From contig NZ_QHJF01000007.1 in assembly GCF_003259225.1 (NCBI RefSeq), positions 1-64,000 of the forward strand: DNA of 64,000 bases, written 5' to 3'. Shown piece after piece: positions 35,488 through 45,977 of this stretch. Origin of the DNA: Marinomonas arctica (GTDB taxonomy: Bacteria > Pseudomonadota > Gammaproteobacteria > Pseudomonadales > Marinomonadaceae). Within the stretch, counting starts at the first letter, position 1, and the number at the start of each line of letters is the position of its first letter. The position numbers and the translations under genes are program-made. The notes below the pieces were generated by a model. It saw only the letters and a list, made by a program, of their open reading frames with translations. It ran no database searches and was not told the origin of the DNA.

Positions 35488-35663
<176 letters not shown>

Positions 35664-35781
35664 AGACAAAACCTATTACAGTACCGTATTTTTACGGTGC
35701 CCGATAAAGGTATGCCATTTAAACGTGGTGTATTTGCCTGCCCGTTCGCCCTGATTCACCTTAGATATTTAGGATTATAAA

Positions 35782-36270
35782 ATGAATCAGAGCTCAACGA
35801 ATATTGAATTCACTCCAGCAACAAAACGCATTGCTATTCTTCATGCTTCTTGGCACACCGAAATCGTGCTCAATTGCGTGGAAGGCTTCACTAAAGAACT
35901 TGTTTCTCGTGGTTACGATGCGTCGTTAATAGACATTATTCCCGTGCCTGGCGGCTACGAAATCCCTCTACAAGCAAAACTGCTTGCTAAAAGCGGACAG
36001 TATTCCGCGATTGCTGGCACGGCATTGGTTGTGGATGGCGGTATTTATCGTCATGACTTTGTTGCCTCCACTATTTGCAACGCCTTAATGCAAGTTCAAT
36101 TGGAAACGGAAGTACCGGTTCTTACCGCGGTACTGACACCACATAACTTCCATGAACACGACGAACATAAAGACTACTTTAGCCGTCATTTTGTTAAGAA
36201 GGGAATTGAGCTGGCAAACGCTTGTGATCAAACGATTCGCTTGACTGAAAAAGCCAAACAAATGCTATAA
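35782..36270 (+). CDS. ribH2: 6,7-dimethyl-8-ribityllumazine synthase, RibH2 type
   Basis: A 162-residue lumazine synthase, the penultimate step of riboflavin synthesis. Landmarks are IAILHASWHTEIVLNCVEGF at 19-38, VPGGYEIPLQAKLL near 55-68, YRHDFVASTICNALMQVQLE near 93-112, and PVLTAVLTPHNFHEH. The WH and HDF residues mark the type II enzyme (Brucella RibH2-like, decameric) rather than the main RibH with its GA(T/V)xH motif. An FMN riboswitch directly upstream supports a role fed back by FMN. The usual ribH of a ribDEBH operon is probably elsewhere. Confidence 0.85.
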   Translation: MNQSSTNIEFTPATKRIAILHASWHTEIVLNCVEGFTKELVSRGYDASLIDIIPVPGGYEIPLQAKLLAKSGQYSAIAGTALVVDGGIYRHDFVASTICNALMQVQLETEVPVLTAVLTPHNFHEHDEHKDYFSRHFVKKGIELANACDQTIRLTEKAKQML

Positions 36271-36305
36271 GCCATTGTTTTAGCCTTTAAAAGCACTAAG
36301 TTCGC

Positions 36306-36341
36306 AAAAATGCCTCGCACCATTGCTGCGGGGCATTTTTG
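36306..36341. terminator. Bidirectional terminator between ribH and the LRR-kinase gene
   Basis: AAAAATGCCTCGCA and TGCGGGGCATTTTT pair over 14 bp with one wobble and a 7-nt loop; the A and T runs at the stem ends allow use from both sides. Confidence 0.85.
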
Positions 36342-36370
36342 TGTTCAGATAAATCACGATACCTTAACAT

Positions 36371-37612
36371 TTAATAAAAGGCATGTGACTGAAGCGACTT
36401 ATAAAGCTCACTGCCTCTGTCTTCCTCGATACACAACCCCAACATATCATCAATAAAAAAGCCCAAAGCACGTCGCTCTATACGCTCAATCCCATGCTGT
36501 TGGTTAGCTGATAAATTGGCATATTTTGAAGCAGCACCAAAATCACCAAACAAAATATGCCCTTCTTCATTGATCAGAGCATTGTGGGCGTAAAGGTCAC
36601 CATGGCTGACTTTTTTCTCGCAAAAATGTGCGACCAACTGATCCACTTGCGCAATAATGTGGGCAATTTTATCCATCGAATACCGCTGATCTAACGCAAA
36701 AGTATCTCGAGTACAGGACTCTAAGCTGGGCGGTTTCCCTAAATTTGTATAATGGGATGGGATTAGTTCCATTACTAGAGCGGAACAATTTTGCTCTGTC
36801 ACCTTGGCAAGTGGTTGAACCAAATTATTGTGGTTACCAACAGCAAGACAAGCATCCAGCTCATCTTCAGGAAAACCATCACTGGTCACATCGCCTTTAA
36901 ATACTTTAACCGCCACAGAGTCTGAAAAGTTAAAGATATTTTCACGCCACGTTGCCAAAGAAATAACACCTGATGCGCCTTGCCCTAAAACTTGATGTAA
37001 TTCTAAATCACGAAATTGCACTGTTTTAAAGTCATTATGGGGATCACGTGCAGCACAAAATGGATTACCTGAAAATGCTAACCAAGCCAAACGAGGTAGC
37101 GTTAATAAAATATCAGGAAAAACCGCCAGCTGATTCGCCGAAAGACGAAGCAATTCTAATTTACGACAATTCGCAATCGAATCAGGCAATGCGGTTAAAC
37201 GATTCCCAGCTAAAGCCAGCTTCTGTAGGCGAACTAACTTTCCAACATCCTCCGGAAGAGAATCGATTTTGTTATCGGTGAGGATTAACCAACGAGTCAG
37301 TGTTGGCAACGAATCAGACGACACGGTCGTAATTTGATTGCTTTTAAAGCCAATCATTTCCAAGCTTTCACATTGCCCTAGAACCTTTGGCAAGTGAGTG
37401 AAACGATTATTCGAGCAAAAAAGTATGCGAAGCTTTTTGAGACGCGACAGGTCTGCGGGTAACTCACTTAACTTATTATTCGACAAATCTAAGATTTCTA
37501 GACTATCAGCCAGATCAAAAATAGCCTCTGGAAAAGTCGTTAAATTATCTGATAACTGTAAGCGAACTACGCCTTTCAGTTCTCCACGGTTAAGTTGGTC
37601 GAGTGTGTGCAA
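36371..37612 (-). CDS. Leucine-rich-repeat protein kinase
   Basis: About 413 residues. Residues 15-190 hold seven or so LRRs (LDLSNNKLSELPADLS, LALAGNRLTALPDSIA). A protein-kinase domain follows: glycine loop GQGASG near 210, VAVKVF lysine near 236, HGDLYAHN catalytic loop near 337 and DFG near 357, all intact, so it should be active. Such LRR-kinase fusions occur in pseudomonads and relatives; targets are unknown. I take TTG 37612 (LHTLDQL) because relatives begin MHTL and GAAAGAG lies 7 nt upstream; GTG 37642 is the alternative. No partner phosphatase adjoins it. Confidence 0.8.
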   Translation of the reverse strand: MHTLDQLNRGELKGVVRLQLSDNLTTFPEAIFDLADSLEILDLSNNKLSELPADLSRLKKLRILFCSNNRFTHLPKVLGQCESLEMIGFKSNQITTVSSDSLPTLTRWLILTDNKIDSLPEDVGKLVRLQKLALAGNRLTALPDSIANCRKLELLRLSANQLAVFPDILLTLPRLAWLAFSGNPFCAARDPHNDFKTVQFRDLELHQVLGQGASGVISLATWRENIFNFSDSVAVKVFKGDVTSDGFPEDELDACLAVGNHNNLVQPLAKVTEQNCSALVMELIPSHYTNLGKPPSLESCTRDTFALDQRYSMDKIAHIIAQVDQLVAHFCEKKVSHGDLYAHNALINEEGHILFGDFGAASKYANLSANQQHGIERIERRALGFFIDDMLGLCIEEDRGSELYKSLQSHAFY

Positions 37613-37678
37613 AATAAAACTCTTTCTCAATAAAATTGACACACATTATAACCAATTCTGGACATTGAATGGTGGCTT

Positions 37679-38038
37679 TTAGCCCGCTAATAACATCGCA
37701 ATTAATGCCATCAAACCTGGTAAGCCTTGTACAAACAAAATCTTCTTGCTTGAGGTAATAGCACCATACACGCCTGCGACAACCACACAGAGTAAAAAGA
37801 AAATCGTTACATGCGATTCCCCATCACCCAGCCACAGCCCCCACAATAAACCCACAGCAAGAAAACCATTGTAAAGCCCCTGATTCGCTGCCATCACCTT
37901 ACTTGCTTTAGCAAAGTCTGGCTTCAATCCAAAAATCTTCATGCCTTTAGGTTTATCCCAAAGAAACATCTCAATATACATGATGTAGAAATGCAAAAAT
38001 GCGACAAAAACCGTGGCTAACGTTGCGATTAACGCCAT
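37679..38038 (-). CDS. DUF1304 membrane protein
   Basis: A 119-residue protein with four membrane helices. LHFYIMYIEMFLWDKPKGMKIFG near 15-38, then ANQGLYNGFLAVGLLWG, is the DUF1304 signature (the family is sometimes mis-called epimerase). I use ATG 38038, preceded by GGAGAGGAT, because an upstream start at 38074 adds a 12-residue polar extension. The function is unknown. Confidence 0.8.
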   Translation of the reverse strand: MALIATLATVFVAFLHFYIMYIEMFLWDKPKGMKIFGLKPDFAKASKVMAANQGLYNGFLAVGLLWGLWLGDGESHVTIFFLLCVVVAGVYGAITSSKKILFVQGLPGLMALIAMLLAG

Positions 38039-38119
38039 ATCCTCTCTCCTTCTTATTTTTATCCCATTAAGCAAACTTCCCCCAGTCTCTTATCTCATTG
38101 CAATCAAGAAACAGAGAAA

Positions 38120-38314
38120 CTATTTTGCTCTATCCTGGTCTACTTCATCAAGCACGTTGGATTTTTCATCTGTTTGTGCAAGTTTTTGCTGGAAATCTTG
38201 TAGCGCAATGGTCAGCGCACCTACGGCGACACTGGGTTCAATATCGTGACTTTCCAATAACGCAATAAGATCAACAGCCAACTTGATATGATCTGGCGCT
38301 TGGTCTAAAGACAT
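38120..38314 (-). CDS. ybaM: YbaM-like small protein (DUF2496)
   Basis: A 64-residue acidic protein beginning MSLDQAPDHIKLAVDLIALLE and continuing IEPSVAVGALTIALQDFQQKL, which follows E. coli YbaM (DUF2496) closely in length and pattern. The family has no known function. It is divergent from tpm. The similarity comes from memory of the YbaM sequence. Confidence 0.75.
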   Translation of the reverse strand: MSLDQAPDHIKLAVDLIALLESHDIEPSVAVGALTIALQDFQQKLAQTDEKSNVLDEVDQDRAK

Positions 38315-38484
38315 AAAAACTCCATGCGAAAAACGGCAATAATATATAGGTAAAATACACCAAATAGTCCGTTAAAAACCATTGTTCCGTCTATAATGGC
38401 TTTTGGCATTATCAATTGTTCAGCGTAAATAAGACAAATACAATACACATCGAACATAAACAAGCCTAATTTAACGAGGTTACC

Positions 38485-39123
38485 GTGATTACAAATGAAT
38501 TCTGGTTAGATCGATGGAAAACGGGACGCATTGGCTTTCATCAAGAAGGAGTCAATCCAAAACTGATTGCCTTTTGGCCCACATTACCAAAAGGCAATAA
38601 AGTCCTTGTGCCTTTGTGTGGCAAGTCCAATGATATGATCTGGTTAGCGGAACAAGGCTATCAGGTCACAGGTGTTGAACTCTCCTCCTTGGCCGTGATT
38701 CAATTTCTTGGCGATAACGACTTAGCCTATGAAACCTATCAACAAGGCGAATTAAAAATTCATACCGTCACTGGCTTACCATTGCGTATTGTTGAAGGTG
38801 ATTACTTTTTATTCAACGACACTGAATTTGATGCCTGCTACGATCGTGCTGCTATGATCGCCATGCCAGACTCAAAACGCACTGAGTATGTCACGCACAC
38901 CCTTCAACGCTTGTCTTCCACTGCCAGCGTACTGTTAGTTTCATTACACTATGATGGCGACAAACAAGGCCCACCATTTTCTGTCGATGATGATAGTGTT
39001 GTATCGCTCTGGGGGGAGCAAATTCAGAAAATCGCCTCTGAAAACCTAGCACTGACAAATCCCCAGCACAAAGAGGAAGGACACACTATATTTGAGGAAA
39101 GTGTATGGCGCATTCAACCTTAA
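38485..39123 (+). CDS. tpm: Thiopurine S-methyltransferase
   Basis: A 212-residue AdoMet-dependent methyltransferase. FWLDRWKTGRIGFHQEG opens it, VLVPLCGKSNDMIWLAEQGY is the AdoMet-binding loop near 40-60, and YDRAAMIAMP lies near 113. Bacterial TPMT methylates thiopurines and also inorganic selenite and tellurite. GTG 38485 is used, with GAGG 5 nt upstream. The ending EESVWRIQP is typical. A stand-alone gene. Confidence 0.93.
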   Translation: MITNEFWLDRWKTGRIGFHQEGVNPKLIAFWPTLPKGNKVLVPLCGKSNDMIWLAEQGYQVTGVELSSLAVIQFLGDNDLAYETYQQGELKIHTVTGLPLRIVEGDYFLFNDTEFDACYDRAAMIAMPDSKRTEYVTHTLQRLSSTASVLLVSLHYDGDKQGPPFSVDDDSVVSLWGEQIQKIASENLALTNPQHKEEGHTIFEESVWRIQP

Positions 39124-39272
39124 AGAATATAAGCCTGAATAGACTTAGATTAGACTGTCTACCCTAGGTTTTTTCTGGGATAATACGGCACAATTTTTCA
39201 CCGATAATCCATGTATCCTTGTAATTGCAACACGACAATCAGCGCCATTACGTCCGATACCAAGAGTAGATA

Positions 39273-41510
39273 ATGATCAAACGACATAAAACCGCCAAGC
39301 AACTCTTTTCTTACCCATTGTATTGGGCCGAGTGTTACGGTGTTTCCCCTTTTCTTCCTACCACCAGAGAGGAAATGGATGCCCTTGGTTGGGACAGCTG
39401 TGATGTGATCATTGTCTCCGGCGATGCTTACGTGGACCACCCAAGTTTTGGCATGGCGGTATTAGGTCGCTTATTAGAAGCACAAGGTTACCGTGTCGGT
39501 ATTATTGATCAACCAGACTGGCGCAATACGCAAGACTTTATGCGCCTTGGTCGCCCTAATCTGTATTTTGGCGTTACCGCTGGCAACATGGATTCCTTGA
39601 TCAACCGCTACACCGCCGATTTGAAAGTACGAAATGACGATGCCTATACGCCGTATGGCGTTGGCGGAAAACGTCCTGATCGCGCGGTTATTGTCTACTC
39701 TCAGCGCTGTAAAGAAGCCTTTCATGACGTCCCTGTGATGATTGGTGGCATTGAGGCCAGCCTGCGACGCATTGCTCAATACGACTACTGGAGCGATGAA
39801 GTTCGCCGCTCAGTCTTAATCGACTCAACTGCAGATATCTTGCTTTACGGCAACGCTGAACGAGCGATGATTGAAGTCACCCATCAAATGGCCATGGGCA
39901 AAACTCTCGACGAACTCACCGATATTCGCGGTACCACCATAGTTCGCAATGCACCACCTGGTGGCTACACTGAAATTGATTCAACTCGCGTTGATTGGCC
40001 AGGTAAAGTCGATCAGATCTACAGCCCTTACGAATACATTCCAGAAGGAAAATGCCAGACTAAGGATGAAGACGAGTCCGATGTCATGCCAATCCGTGTG
40101 ATTCCTGCACCGCTGCGTCGCGGTGAAAAGCTTGATCCTGAAAAAACGTATATTCGTTTACCGTCTTTTGAAAAAGTATCCAAAGATCCCGTTTTGTACG
40201 CGCACACCTCTCGTATCTTGCATCTTGAATCAAACCCACATAATGCCCGAGCGTTGATTCAAAAACATGGCAAGAAAGAAATTTGGGTTAATCCACCACC
40301 GATTCCATTAGAAACACCTGAAATGGACGGCGTGTTTGATTTGCCTTATGCGCGTGTGCCGCACCCGAAATACAAAAAAGCCCGCATTCCGGCTTATGAC
40401 ATGATTAAGACATCGATCAATATCATGCGCGGCTGTTTTGGTGGCTGTACTTTTTGTTCGATTACCGAGCACGAAGGACGAGTGATTCAATCCCGTTCAC
40501 ACGAGTCTATCTTGAAGGAAATTGAAGACATCAAGGATAAGGTACCAGGATTCACAGGCCACATTTCTGACCTTGGTGGACCCACGTCCAACATGTACAC
40601 ACTGAACTGCAACGACGATGAAGTCCAAGCCTCATGTCGAAAACTGTCTTGTGTGTATCCGACTATTTGCTCTAACTTAAATACCGACCATAGCCCAACC
40701 ACACAACTGTATCGTAAGACGCGTGCAGTAGAAGGTATTCATACTGTTTCTATCGCTTCAGGCTTACGTTATGACCTTGCTGTAGAGGATCCCGAGTACG
40801 TTCGTGAGCTTGTCACTCACCACGTGGGCGGCTTACTGAAAATTGCGCCAGAACACTCAGAGCAAGGCACCTTATCAAAAATGATGAAGCCTGGAATGGG
40901 AACATACGACCGTTTCAAGCGCATGTTTGATAAATATTCCAAAGAAGCGGGTAAGAAACAACATTTGATTCCTTACTTTATTGCGGCTCATCCAGGTAGC
41001 TCAGACGAAGATATGCTCAACCTTGCCGTCTGGTTAAAAACCAATGATTTCAAACCAGATCAAGTACAAACGTTTTACCCATCACCAATGTCATTAGCAA
41101 CGGCGATGTACCATTCTGGCAAAAACCCATTAAAGCCTGTGACGTATAAGAGTGAAGACGTTTATACCCCTAAAGACGCTAAGCAACGCACTGTACAAAA
41201 AGGTTTCTTGCGTTATCACGATCCAAGCAACTGGCAAAATCTTCGCGATACGCTTATTAAAATGGGCCGTACCGACCTTATTGGTCATGGTGACAACAAA
41301 TTAGTACCAGCGGAAGAGAAGGACAAACAGGTTCATCGTCGCCCTCAGAAAGCAAAACCAGGTCAAGCGACAGGCGCCTCTCACACATCAAACAGACCAA
41401 CGATGGAAAAAAATATTGCGGCAGAAAAGGCACGTCGTAAAAACAGCAACACGATGACAACAGTGCCAACAAAACGTCGCAAGACAAAAGTAAAATCTCG
41501 TCAACAGTAA
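39273..41510 (+). CDS. ygiQ: Radical SAM protein YgiQ
   Basis: A 745-residue UPF0313 radical-SAM protein. A B12-binding-like N-terminal region ([21 protein letters not shown] near 32-52) precedes the radical-SAM core with the cluster motif GCFGGCTFC at about 386-394 (CX3CX2C), and [10 protein letters not shown] follows. The C-terminal 100 residues are basic and low in complexity, as in the family. The function is unknown, though its size and motifs are conserved in gammaproteobacteria. It is a single gene with its own terminator. Confidence 0.92.
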   Translation: MIKRHKTAKQLFSYPLYWAECYGVSPFLPTTREEMDALGWDSCDVIIVSGDAYVDHPSFGMAVLGRLLEAQGYRVGIIDQPDWRNTQDFMRLGRPNLYFGVTAGNMDSLINRYTADLKVRNDDAYTPYGVGGKRPDRAVIVYSQRCKEAFHDVPVMIGGIEASLRRIAQYDYWSDEVRRSVLIDSTADILLYGNAERAMIEVTHQMAMGKTLDELTDIRGTTIVRNAPPGGYTEIDSTRVDWPGKVDQIYSPYEYIPEGKCQTKDEDESDVMPIRVIPAPLRRGEKLDPEKTYIRLPSFEKVSKDPVLYAHTSRILHLESNPHNARALIQKHGKKEIWVNPPPIPLETPEMDGVFDLPYARVPHPKYKKARIPAYDMIKTSINIMRGCFGGCTFCSITEHEGRVIQSRSHESILKEIEDIKDKVPGFTGHISDLGGPTSNMYTLNCNDDEVQASCRKLSCVYPTICSNLNTDHSPTTQLYRKTRAVEGIHTVSIASGLRYDLAVEDPEYVRELVTHHVGGLLKIAPEHSEQGTLSKMMKPGMGTYDRFKRMFDKYSKEAGKKQHLIPYFIAAHPGSSDEDMLNLAVWLKTNDFKPDQVQTFYPSPMSLATAMYHSGKNPLKPVTYKSEDVYTPKDAKQRTVQKGFLRYHDPSNWQNLRDTLIKMGRTDLIGHGDNKLVPAEEKDKQVHRRPQKAKPGQATGASHTSNRPTMEKNIAAEKARRKNSNTMTTVPTKRRKTKVKSRQQ

Positions 41511-41551
41511 GCCTGTACCAGACGTCATTTTCAATATAAAACGTCAAACAC

Positions 41552-41590
41552 AAAAAATGCGTCATGTTTCTTCAACATGACGCATTTTTT
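41552..41590. terminator. Terminator after ygiQ (bidirectional)
   Basis: AAAAAATGCGTCATGTT and AACATGACGCATTTTTT form a perfect 17-bp stem with a 5-nt loop between convergent ygiQ and the next membrane-protein gene. Confidence 0.92.
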
Positions 41591-41614
41591 ATTGAATGAC
41601 ATATTGGCTATGTT

Positions 41615-42217
41615 CTATTTAATCAACGCTCTACGGCGACAAGCAATGACTAACTCAATCGCAGCGATCAGAATTAAGGTATAACCCAAGGTTTCAACGC
41701 CCTCTTCAACAATATTCTTAACAATGCGAATATAGGAATCTCCCATAATAGCTTGCCAATATGACCCTCGACCGAGTAAACGAGAAAAGACTACGATAGT
41801 AACAAAACCGGCTAAAAAGGTGCCGAAGCTGGGCTGCTGAGAATAGTCTTTTAATGAAGCGTATATGGAAGAAAATCGCCCCCATAGAAAAACAAGTACG
41901 CAAACAAAAATCAAACCAACAATACATTGCCAAGCGCCATCAAACACATACATATCCAGCAAAGAATCAGATTCACGCACAAACATCATGGCCAACAAAG
42001 CGCCAAGCAAGGTCGCCGCTATGTTTAATTTCGCGTCCAAACGCGCCGCATACAAAAACAGCATACAGCTAAAAAACGACATGAAATCCTGCATATGTTC
42101 AGTCAGTGAACTTTCACTGTACTGAGCGGCTGTTTGGAATTCATAGCCCTCTAAAGAAATTAATTGAGCCACACCAGCCACAGCAAAAAGATAAGCAAGA
42201 CTACGGAAGACAAACAT
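41615..42217 (-). CDS. Hypothetical integral membrane protein
   Basis: A 200-residue protein with about five membrane helices (residues 5-20, 45-62, 67-83, 94-112, 128-146 and perhaps 175-192) and a short basic C-terminus (CRRRALIK). No motif is recognised. It follows the rimK pair on the same strand after 169 bp that contain a strong hairpin, so it is probably a separate unit. Confidence 0.55.
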   Translation of the reverse strand: MFVFRSLAYLFAVAGVAQLISLEGYEFQTAAQYSESSLTEHMQDFMSFFSCMLFLYAARLDAKLNIAATLLGALLAMMFVRESDSLLDMYVFDGAWQCIVGLIFVCVLVFLWGRFSSIYASLKDYSQQPSFGTFLAGFVTIVVFSRLLGRGSYWQAIMGDSYIRIVKNIVEEGVETLGYTLILIAAIELVIACRRRALIK

Positions 42218-42312
42218 AAAAAAACCTCGAATTCTAACAACGAGATTTTAATGAAAAAAAATGAAAAAACGATGTATTACAAGAAGATGACACTATCATT
42301 TCTTGTTTTATG

Positions 42313-42353
42313 CGCATGTTATGACATTTATAATTAATGTGTCATAACATGCG
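42313..42353. repeat. Perfect 14-bp inverted repeat
   Basis: CGCATGTTATGACA and TGTCATAACATGCG pair perfectly around a 13-nt AT-rich loop. It lies 34 bp past the stop of the M14-like gene. No T-run follows the stem, so a simple terminator is unlikely; an operator, small RNA or dispersed repeat is possible. Confidence 0.6.
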
Positions 42354-42386
42354 TACTAATACGACGAATAATATCGCCAGAAAGAG

Positions 42387-43436
42387 CTAAGAGGATTTAT
42401 AATCAATAAGACTTAATGACGCCTCACTGTCCATTAACTCATCCTGCATACTTTCTACATACCCCGCCACTTCATTAGGCGCTAAAAAGTGTGCAATGTG
42501 ATACATGGCATCCCCTTCTTGAACTAATGGAATATTCTGCTTACCAATAATGATCCCGCCATTTTTGCACAGCACCTTATCTAGAATATCACCATAGGGG
42601 TCCTTGATTTCAGCCAGCACATCGCCTTCTTCTACAAGATCACCCAGCTCTTTAATATGCGTAGTAAAACCACTATCGGTGGCGCGAATCCAGCTACTAC
42701 TGCGAGCAATTCTAGGTTCTGATAGCGATTTCTTACTGCGAGACTTGGGCAACATCCCTAAATGCCTCATCACACCCACAATACCTTTCACACCGGCTCT
42801 TATAGACAGCTCATCAAAACGTAAAGCCTCTCCTGCTTCATAAAGAATGACTTTCGCACCCACATCATTTGCGCATTCTCGTAATGAGCCGTCACGAAGG
42901 TTGGAATTCATCAGTACAGGCACACCAAACGCTTTCGCAATGGCGAGCGTTTCAGGGTCATCAAGGTTGGCTCGAATTTGGGGTAGATTCGTACGGTGTA
43001 AACTGCCAGTATGAAGGTCAATACCGTAATCCGCTTTGGAAACAATTTCGCTTAAAAAACGATCGGCTACGCGTCCAGCCAAAGAACCCCGTTGAGAACC
43101 AGGAAAAGAACGATTCAAATCACGGCGGTCGGGTAAGTAGCGACTTTGACTTAGCACACCATAACCATTCACAATGGGCACGGCAATCAGAGTTCCTTTC
43201 AAATTTTCCAAATACTTACTTTGAATAATACGGCTAATGATCTCAATGCCATTAAGTTCGTCGCCGTGAATGGCCGCACTAATAAACAATGTTGGACCAG
43301 ATCGTTTGCCACGTTTAACAAAAACAGGCATCGACATGTTTGTGTCTGTGTACAGTTTTACCATTGGCAGCTTTATTCTTGCAGTGCCGCCTAACGGAAT
43401 CTCCACACCGCCAATCGTTAAAACCGTCTTCGCCAT
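42387..43436 (-). CDS. Succinylglutamate desuccinylase/aspartoacylase-family zinc hydrolase
   Basis: A 349-residue M14-type zinc hydrolase. The metal site is seen in AAIHGDELNGIEI (His and Glu near 57-60) and in DLHTGSLH (third His, near 141). The C-terminal region (VEEGDVLAEIKDPYGDILD) forms the lipoyl-like beta-sandwich of AstE/AspA relatives. Such enzymes remove acyl or aminoacyl groups. Its start overlaps the rimK stop (TAATG), so the two are translationally coupled, and it may act on the products of RimK. That pairing is inference. Confidence 0.85.
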   Translation of the reverse strand: MAKTVLTIGGVEIPLGGTARIKLPMVKLYTDTNMSMPVFVKRGKRSGPTLFISAAIHGDELNGIEIISRIIQSKYLENLKGTLIAVPIVNGYGVLSQSRYLPDRRDLNRSFPGSQRGSLAGRVADRFLSEIVSKADYGIDLHTGSLHRTNLPQIRANLDDPETLAIAKAFGVPVLMNSNLRDGSLRECANDVGAKVILYEAGEALRFDELSIRAGVKGIVGVMRHLGMLPKSRSKKSLSEPRIARSSSWIRATDSGFTTHIKELGDLVEEGDVLAEIKDPYGDILDKVLCKNGGIIIGKQNIPLVQEGDAMYHIAHFLAPNEVAGYVESMQDELMDSEASLSLIDYKSS

Positions 43437-44341
43437 TAGCCCTTCCCTTTTGTTTTTGTATTACTCAAAAAAGCAGTCTTTTCAATATGCTGAATGATCA
43501 TGGAAGCGACATCCTTTCCTGTTGCGGCTTCAATACCTTCTAGACCTGGAGACGAATTGACCTCCATAATCAAAGGGCCGTGATTAGAGCGCAAAATATC
43601 CACACCACACATATTCAACCCCATCACTTTTGCCGCTTCGACTGCCGTTCGTCGCTCCTCTGGTGACAACCGAATCAACGATGCCGTTCCGCCACGATGA
43701 AGATTAGAGCGAAATTCACCTTCAGCACCTTGACGCTTCATGGCAGCAATAACTTTACCACCAACAACTAAACAGCGAATGTCAGCACCACCCGCTTCTT
43801 TGATGTATTCTTGCACCAAAATATTCGCTTTTAGCCCCATAAAAGCTTCAATGATTGATTCGGCGGTTTTATTAGATTCCGCCAACACCACACCGATGCC
43901 CTGCGTGCCTTCTAGTAACTTAATCACAACAGGCGCACCACCGACATTTTTCAACAAGTCGCCTATTTTATCAGGGTGATGAGCAAAACCTGTTTTAGGC
44001 AAGCCCAAACCCTTGCGAGACATAAGCTGCAAAGATCTTAACTTATCACGCGAACGACTGATCGCCACGGACTCGTTAATACTGTAAGTCCCCATCATCT
44101 CAAACTGCCTAACGACCGCTGTACCATAAAAAGTCACTGACGCGCCAATTCTTGGAATAACGGCATCGTATTTTGGTAAAGGTTGACCATTGTAACGCAC
44201 AGATGGATTGCTACTGGTAATGTCCATATAGCAATGCATCGTATCAATAACATCTACCTCATGACCGAGCTGCTCACCGGCTTCAACCAATCGACGAGTA
44301 GAATAAAGCCGAGGATTACGAGAAAGTATTGCGATTTTCAT
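43436..44341 (-). CDS. rimK: Glutamate ligase RimK (ribosomal protein S6 modification)
   Basis: A 301-residue ATP-grasp ligase, the length of E. coli RimK, which adds glutamates to the C-terminus of ribosomal protein S6. It opens [18 protein letters not shown]. Landmarks are [21 protein letters not shown] near 69, [18 protein letters not shown] near 138-155, and [13 protein letters not shown] near 260. I start at ATG 44341 by family match; an in-frame start at 44371 adds 10 residues. The usual zinc-protease partner RimB is absent here, and a different hydrolase takes its place. Confidence 0.92.
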   Translation of the reverse strand: MKIAILSRNPRLYSTRRLVEAGEQLGHEVDVIDTMHCYMDITSSNPSVRYNGQPLPKYDAVIPRIGASVTFYGTAVVRQFEMMGTYSINESVAISRSRDKLRSLQLMSRKGLGLPKTGFAHHPDKIGDLLKNVGGAPVVIKLLEGTQGIGVVLAESNKTAESIIEAFMGLKANILVQEYIKEAGGADIRCLVVGGKVIAAMKRQGAEGEFRSNLHRGGTASLIRLSPEERRTAVEAAKVMGLNMCGVDILRSNHGPLIMEVNSSPGLEGIEAATGKDVASMIIQHIEKTAFLSNTKTKGKG

Positions 44342-44549
44342 AGATGTCCTTTGAACAGAAAAATAAAGCACACGAGCAAACGATGCTTATAAAAAATGTC
44401 TATAAATAGAGAAAGACCATTGGCGCGAGAATAGTGAATCAGAATACATTTAGAAAGAGATTTCTGTCTTTTCCATAAAAAAATCTCCAAGCGCCTTTGC
44501 ATCACAAAAACACTTAGAGATTCGTAGACAGTCCAACAGGAAATAGCGA

Positions 44550-45887
44550 TTACTTTTTCGGTGAAAACGGATTTTCTGACGATTTGAACTCAAAAATAAT
44601 CGGTGTACCAGTAATGTTGAGCACCGTTCTAAACTTATTTTCCAAGTAGCGCTTATAACTACCAGGTAAAGAGTCTGTCTGATTTCCATGCACCACAATA
44701 CGTGGTGGGTTAGATCCACCTTGGTGGGCGTAGCGTAATTTAATACGACGACTGTTTACCATTGGAGGCTGATGCTCTGCAACAGAATCTTCCAAAATCC
44801 GTGTCAAACGGTTGGTTGTCCATTTGGCATAGCAAGATTCATATGTACTCTCGATGGTATCGTATAAATCACCAACGCCCGTACCATGCAAGGCTGAAAT
44901 ATAATGAACCTTCGCGTAAGGAACAAAACCTAAACGACGCTCTACTTCACTCTTAATGTGTTCACGATCATCTTTTTTAAGACCGTCCCACTTATTAATG
45001 GCAATAATCACACCGCGACCAGCGTCCAACACATAACCGATCATGTGAAGGTCTTGCTCAACCAAGTCTTCATGGGAATCGATCACGACAATAACCACGT
45101 TGGCGTCTTGAATGGCTTGCAACGTCTTCACGATAGAGAACTTTTCAACCGCTTCTTTAACGTGTTTACGTCGACGAATGCCCGCTGTATCAATAAGAGT
45201 GTATTCTTTATCATGGCGAACATAAGGGATATACACACTATCGCGAGTCGTGCCAGGCATATCATAGACGACCACACGGTCTTCACCTAACATACGGTTA
45301 ACCAAGGTAGACTTGCCCACATTTGGACGCCCGACCACGCCAATACGTATACCGCGAGACTCTAAACTAATCTGATTTTTTGCTTCTTCAACACGCTCAG
45401 CATAAGGCAACATGACTTTATCGATTAAGACATGGACGCCTTTACCATGGGAAGCCGCAATCGGGTGCAACTCACCAAAACCCAACGAATAGAAGTCCGC
45501 TAATGCGATATCTTCGTTAATGCCATCTGTCTTATTGACCACAAGAGAAACAGGCTTATTCGAGCGACGTAAATGATTGGCGATCATCTCGTCAGCAGGG
45601 TTTAAACCGTGGCGACCATCCACAATAAACAAAACAGTGTCGGCTTCTTCGATTGCCAACAAAGACTGTCGTGCCATTCTTTCGTCAATACCTTGCTCAT
45701 CACCACTGATACCACCCGTATCAATAACGATAAACTCATGTTCGCCAAGCTTACCGTCACCGTATTTACGGTCACGGGTCAGACCTGGATAATCGGCAAC
45801 CAAAGCATCACGGGATCTCGTCAATTGATTGAAGAGCGTTGACTTGCCAACATTGGGTCTACCTACCAATGCAATAACTGGAATCAT
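44550..45887 (-). CDS. der: GTPase Der (EngA)
   Basis: A 445-residue double-GTPase needed for 50S ribosome assembly. Two G1 loops are intact: GRPNVGKST at about 8-16 and again near 184-192. The domains are separated by an acidic linker, and a KH-like C-terminal domain follows (from about 360, [19 protein letters not shown]). DTAG and NKWD motifs are seen in the second domain. It is last in the minus-strand hisS-yfgM-bamB-der series, 90 bp after bamB. Confidence 0.95.
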   Translation of the reverse strand: MIPVIALVGRPNVGKSTLFNQLTRSRDALVADYPGLTRDRKYGDGKLGEHEFIVIDTGGISGDEQGIDERMARQSLLAIEEADTVLFIVDGRHGLNPADEMIANHLRRSNKPVSLVVNKTDGINEDIALADFYSLGFGELHPIAASHGKGVHVLIDKVMLPYAERVEEAKNQISLESRGIRIGVVGRPNVGKSTLVNRMLGEDRVVVYDMPGTTRDSVYIPYVRHDKEYTLIDTAGIRRRKHVKEAVEKFSIVKTLQAIQDANVVIVVIDSHEDLVEQDLHMIGYVLDAGRGVIIAINKWDGLKKDDREHIKSEVERRLGFVPYAKVHYISALHGTGVGDLYDTIESTYESCYAKWTTNRLTRILEDSVAEHQPPMVNSRRIKLRYAHQGGSNPPRIVVHGNQTDSLPGSYKRYLENKFRTVLNITGTPIIFEFKSSENPFSPKK

Positions 45888-45977
45888 TTTTTTACCTATA
45901 AAAATACAAAGCGGCCACCACCCTAAAAAAGGATGGCAGCCTCTTTAAAAAATCGCTAACAAAAATCAAATTTGATT

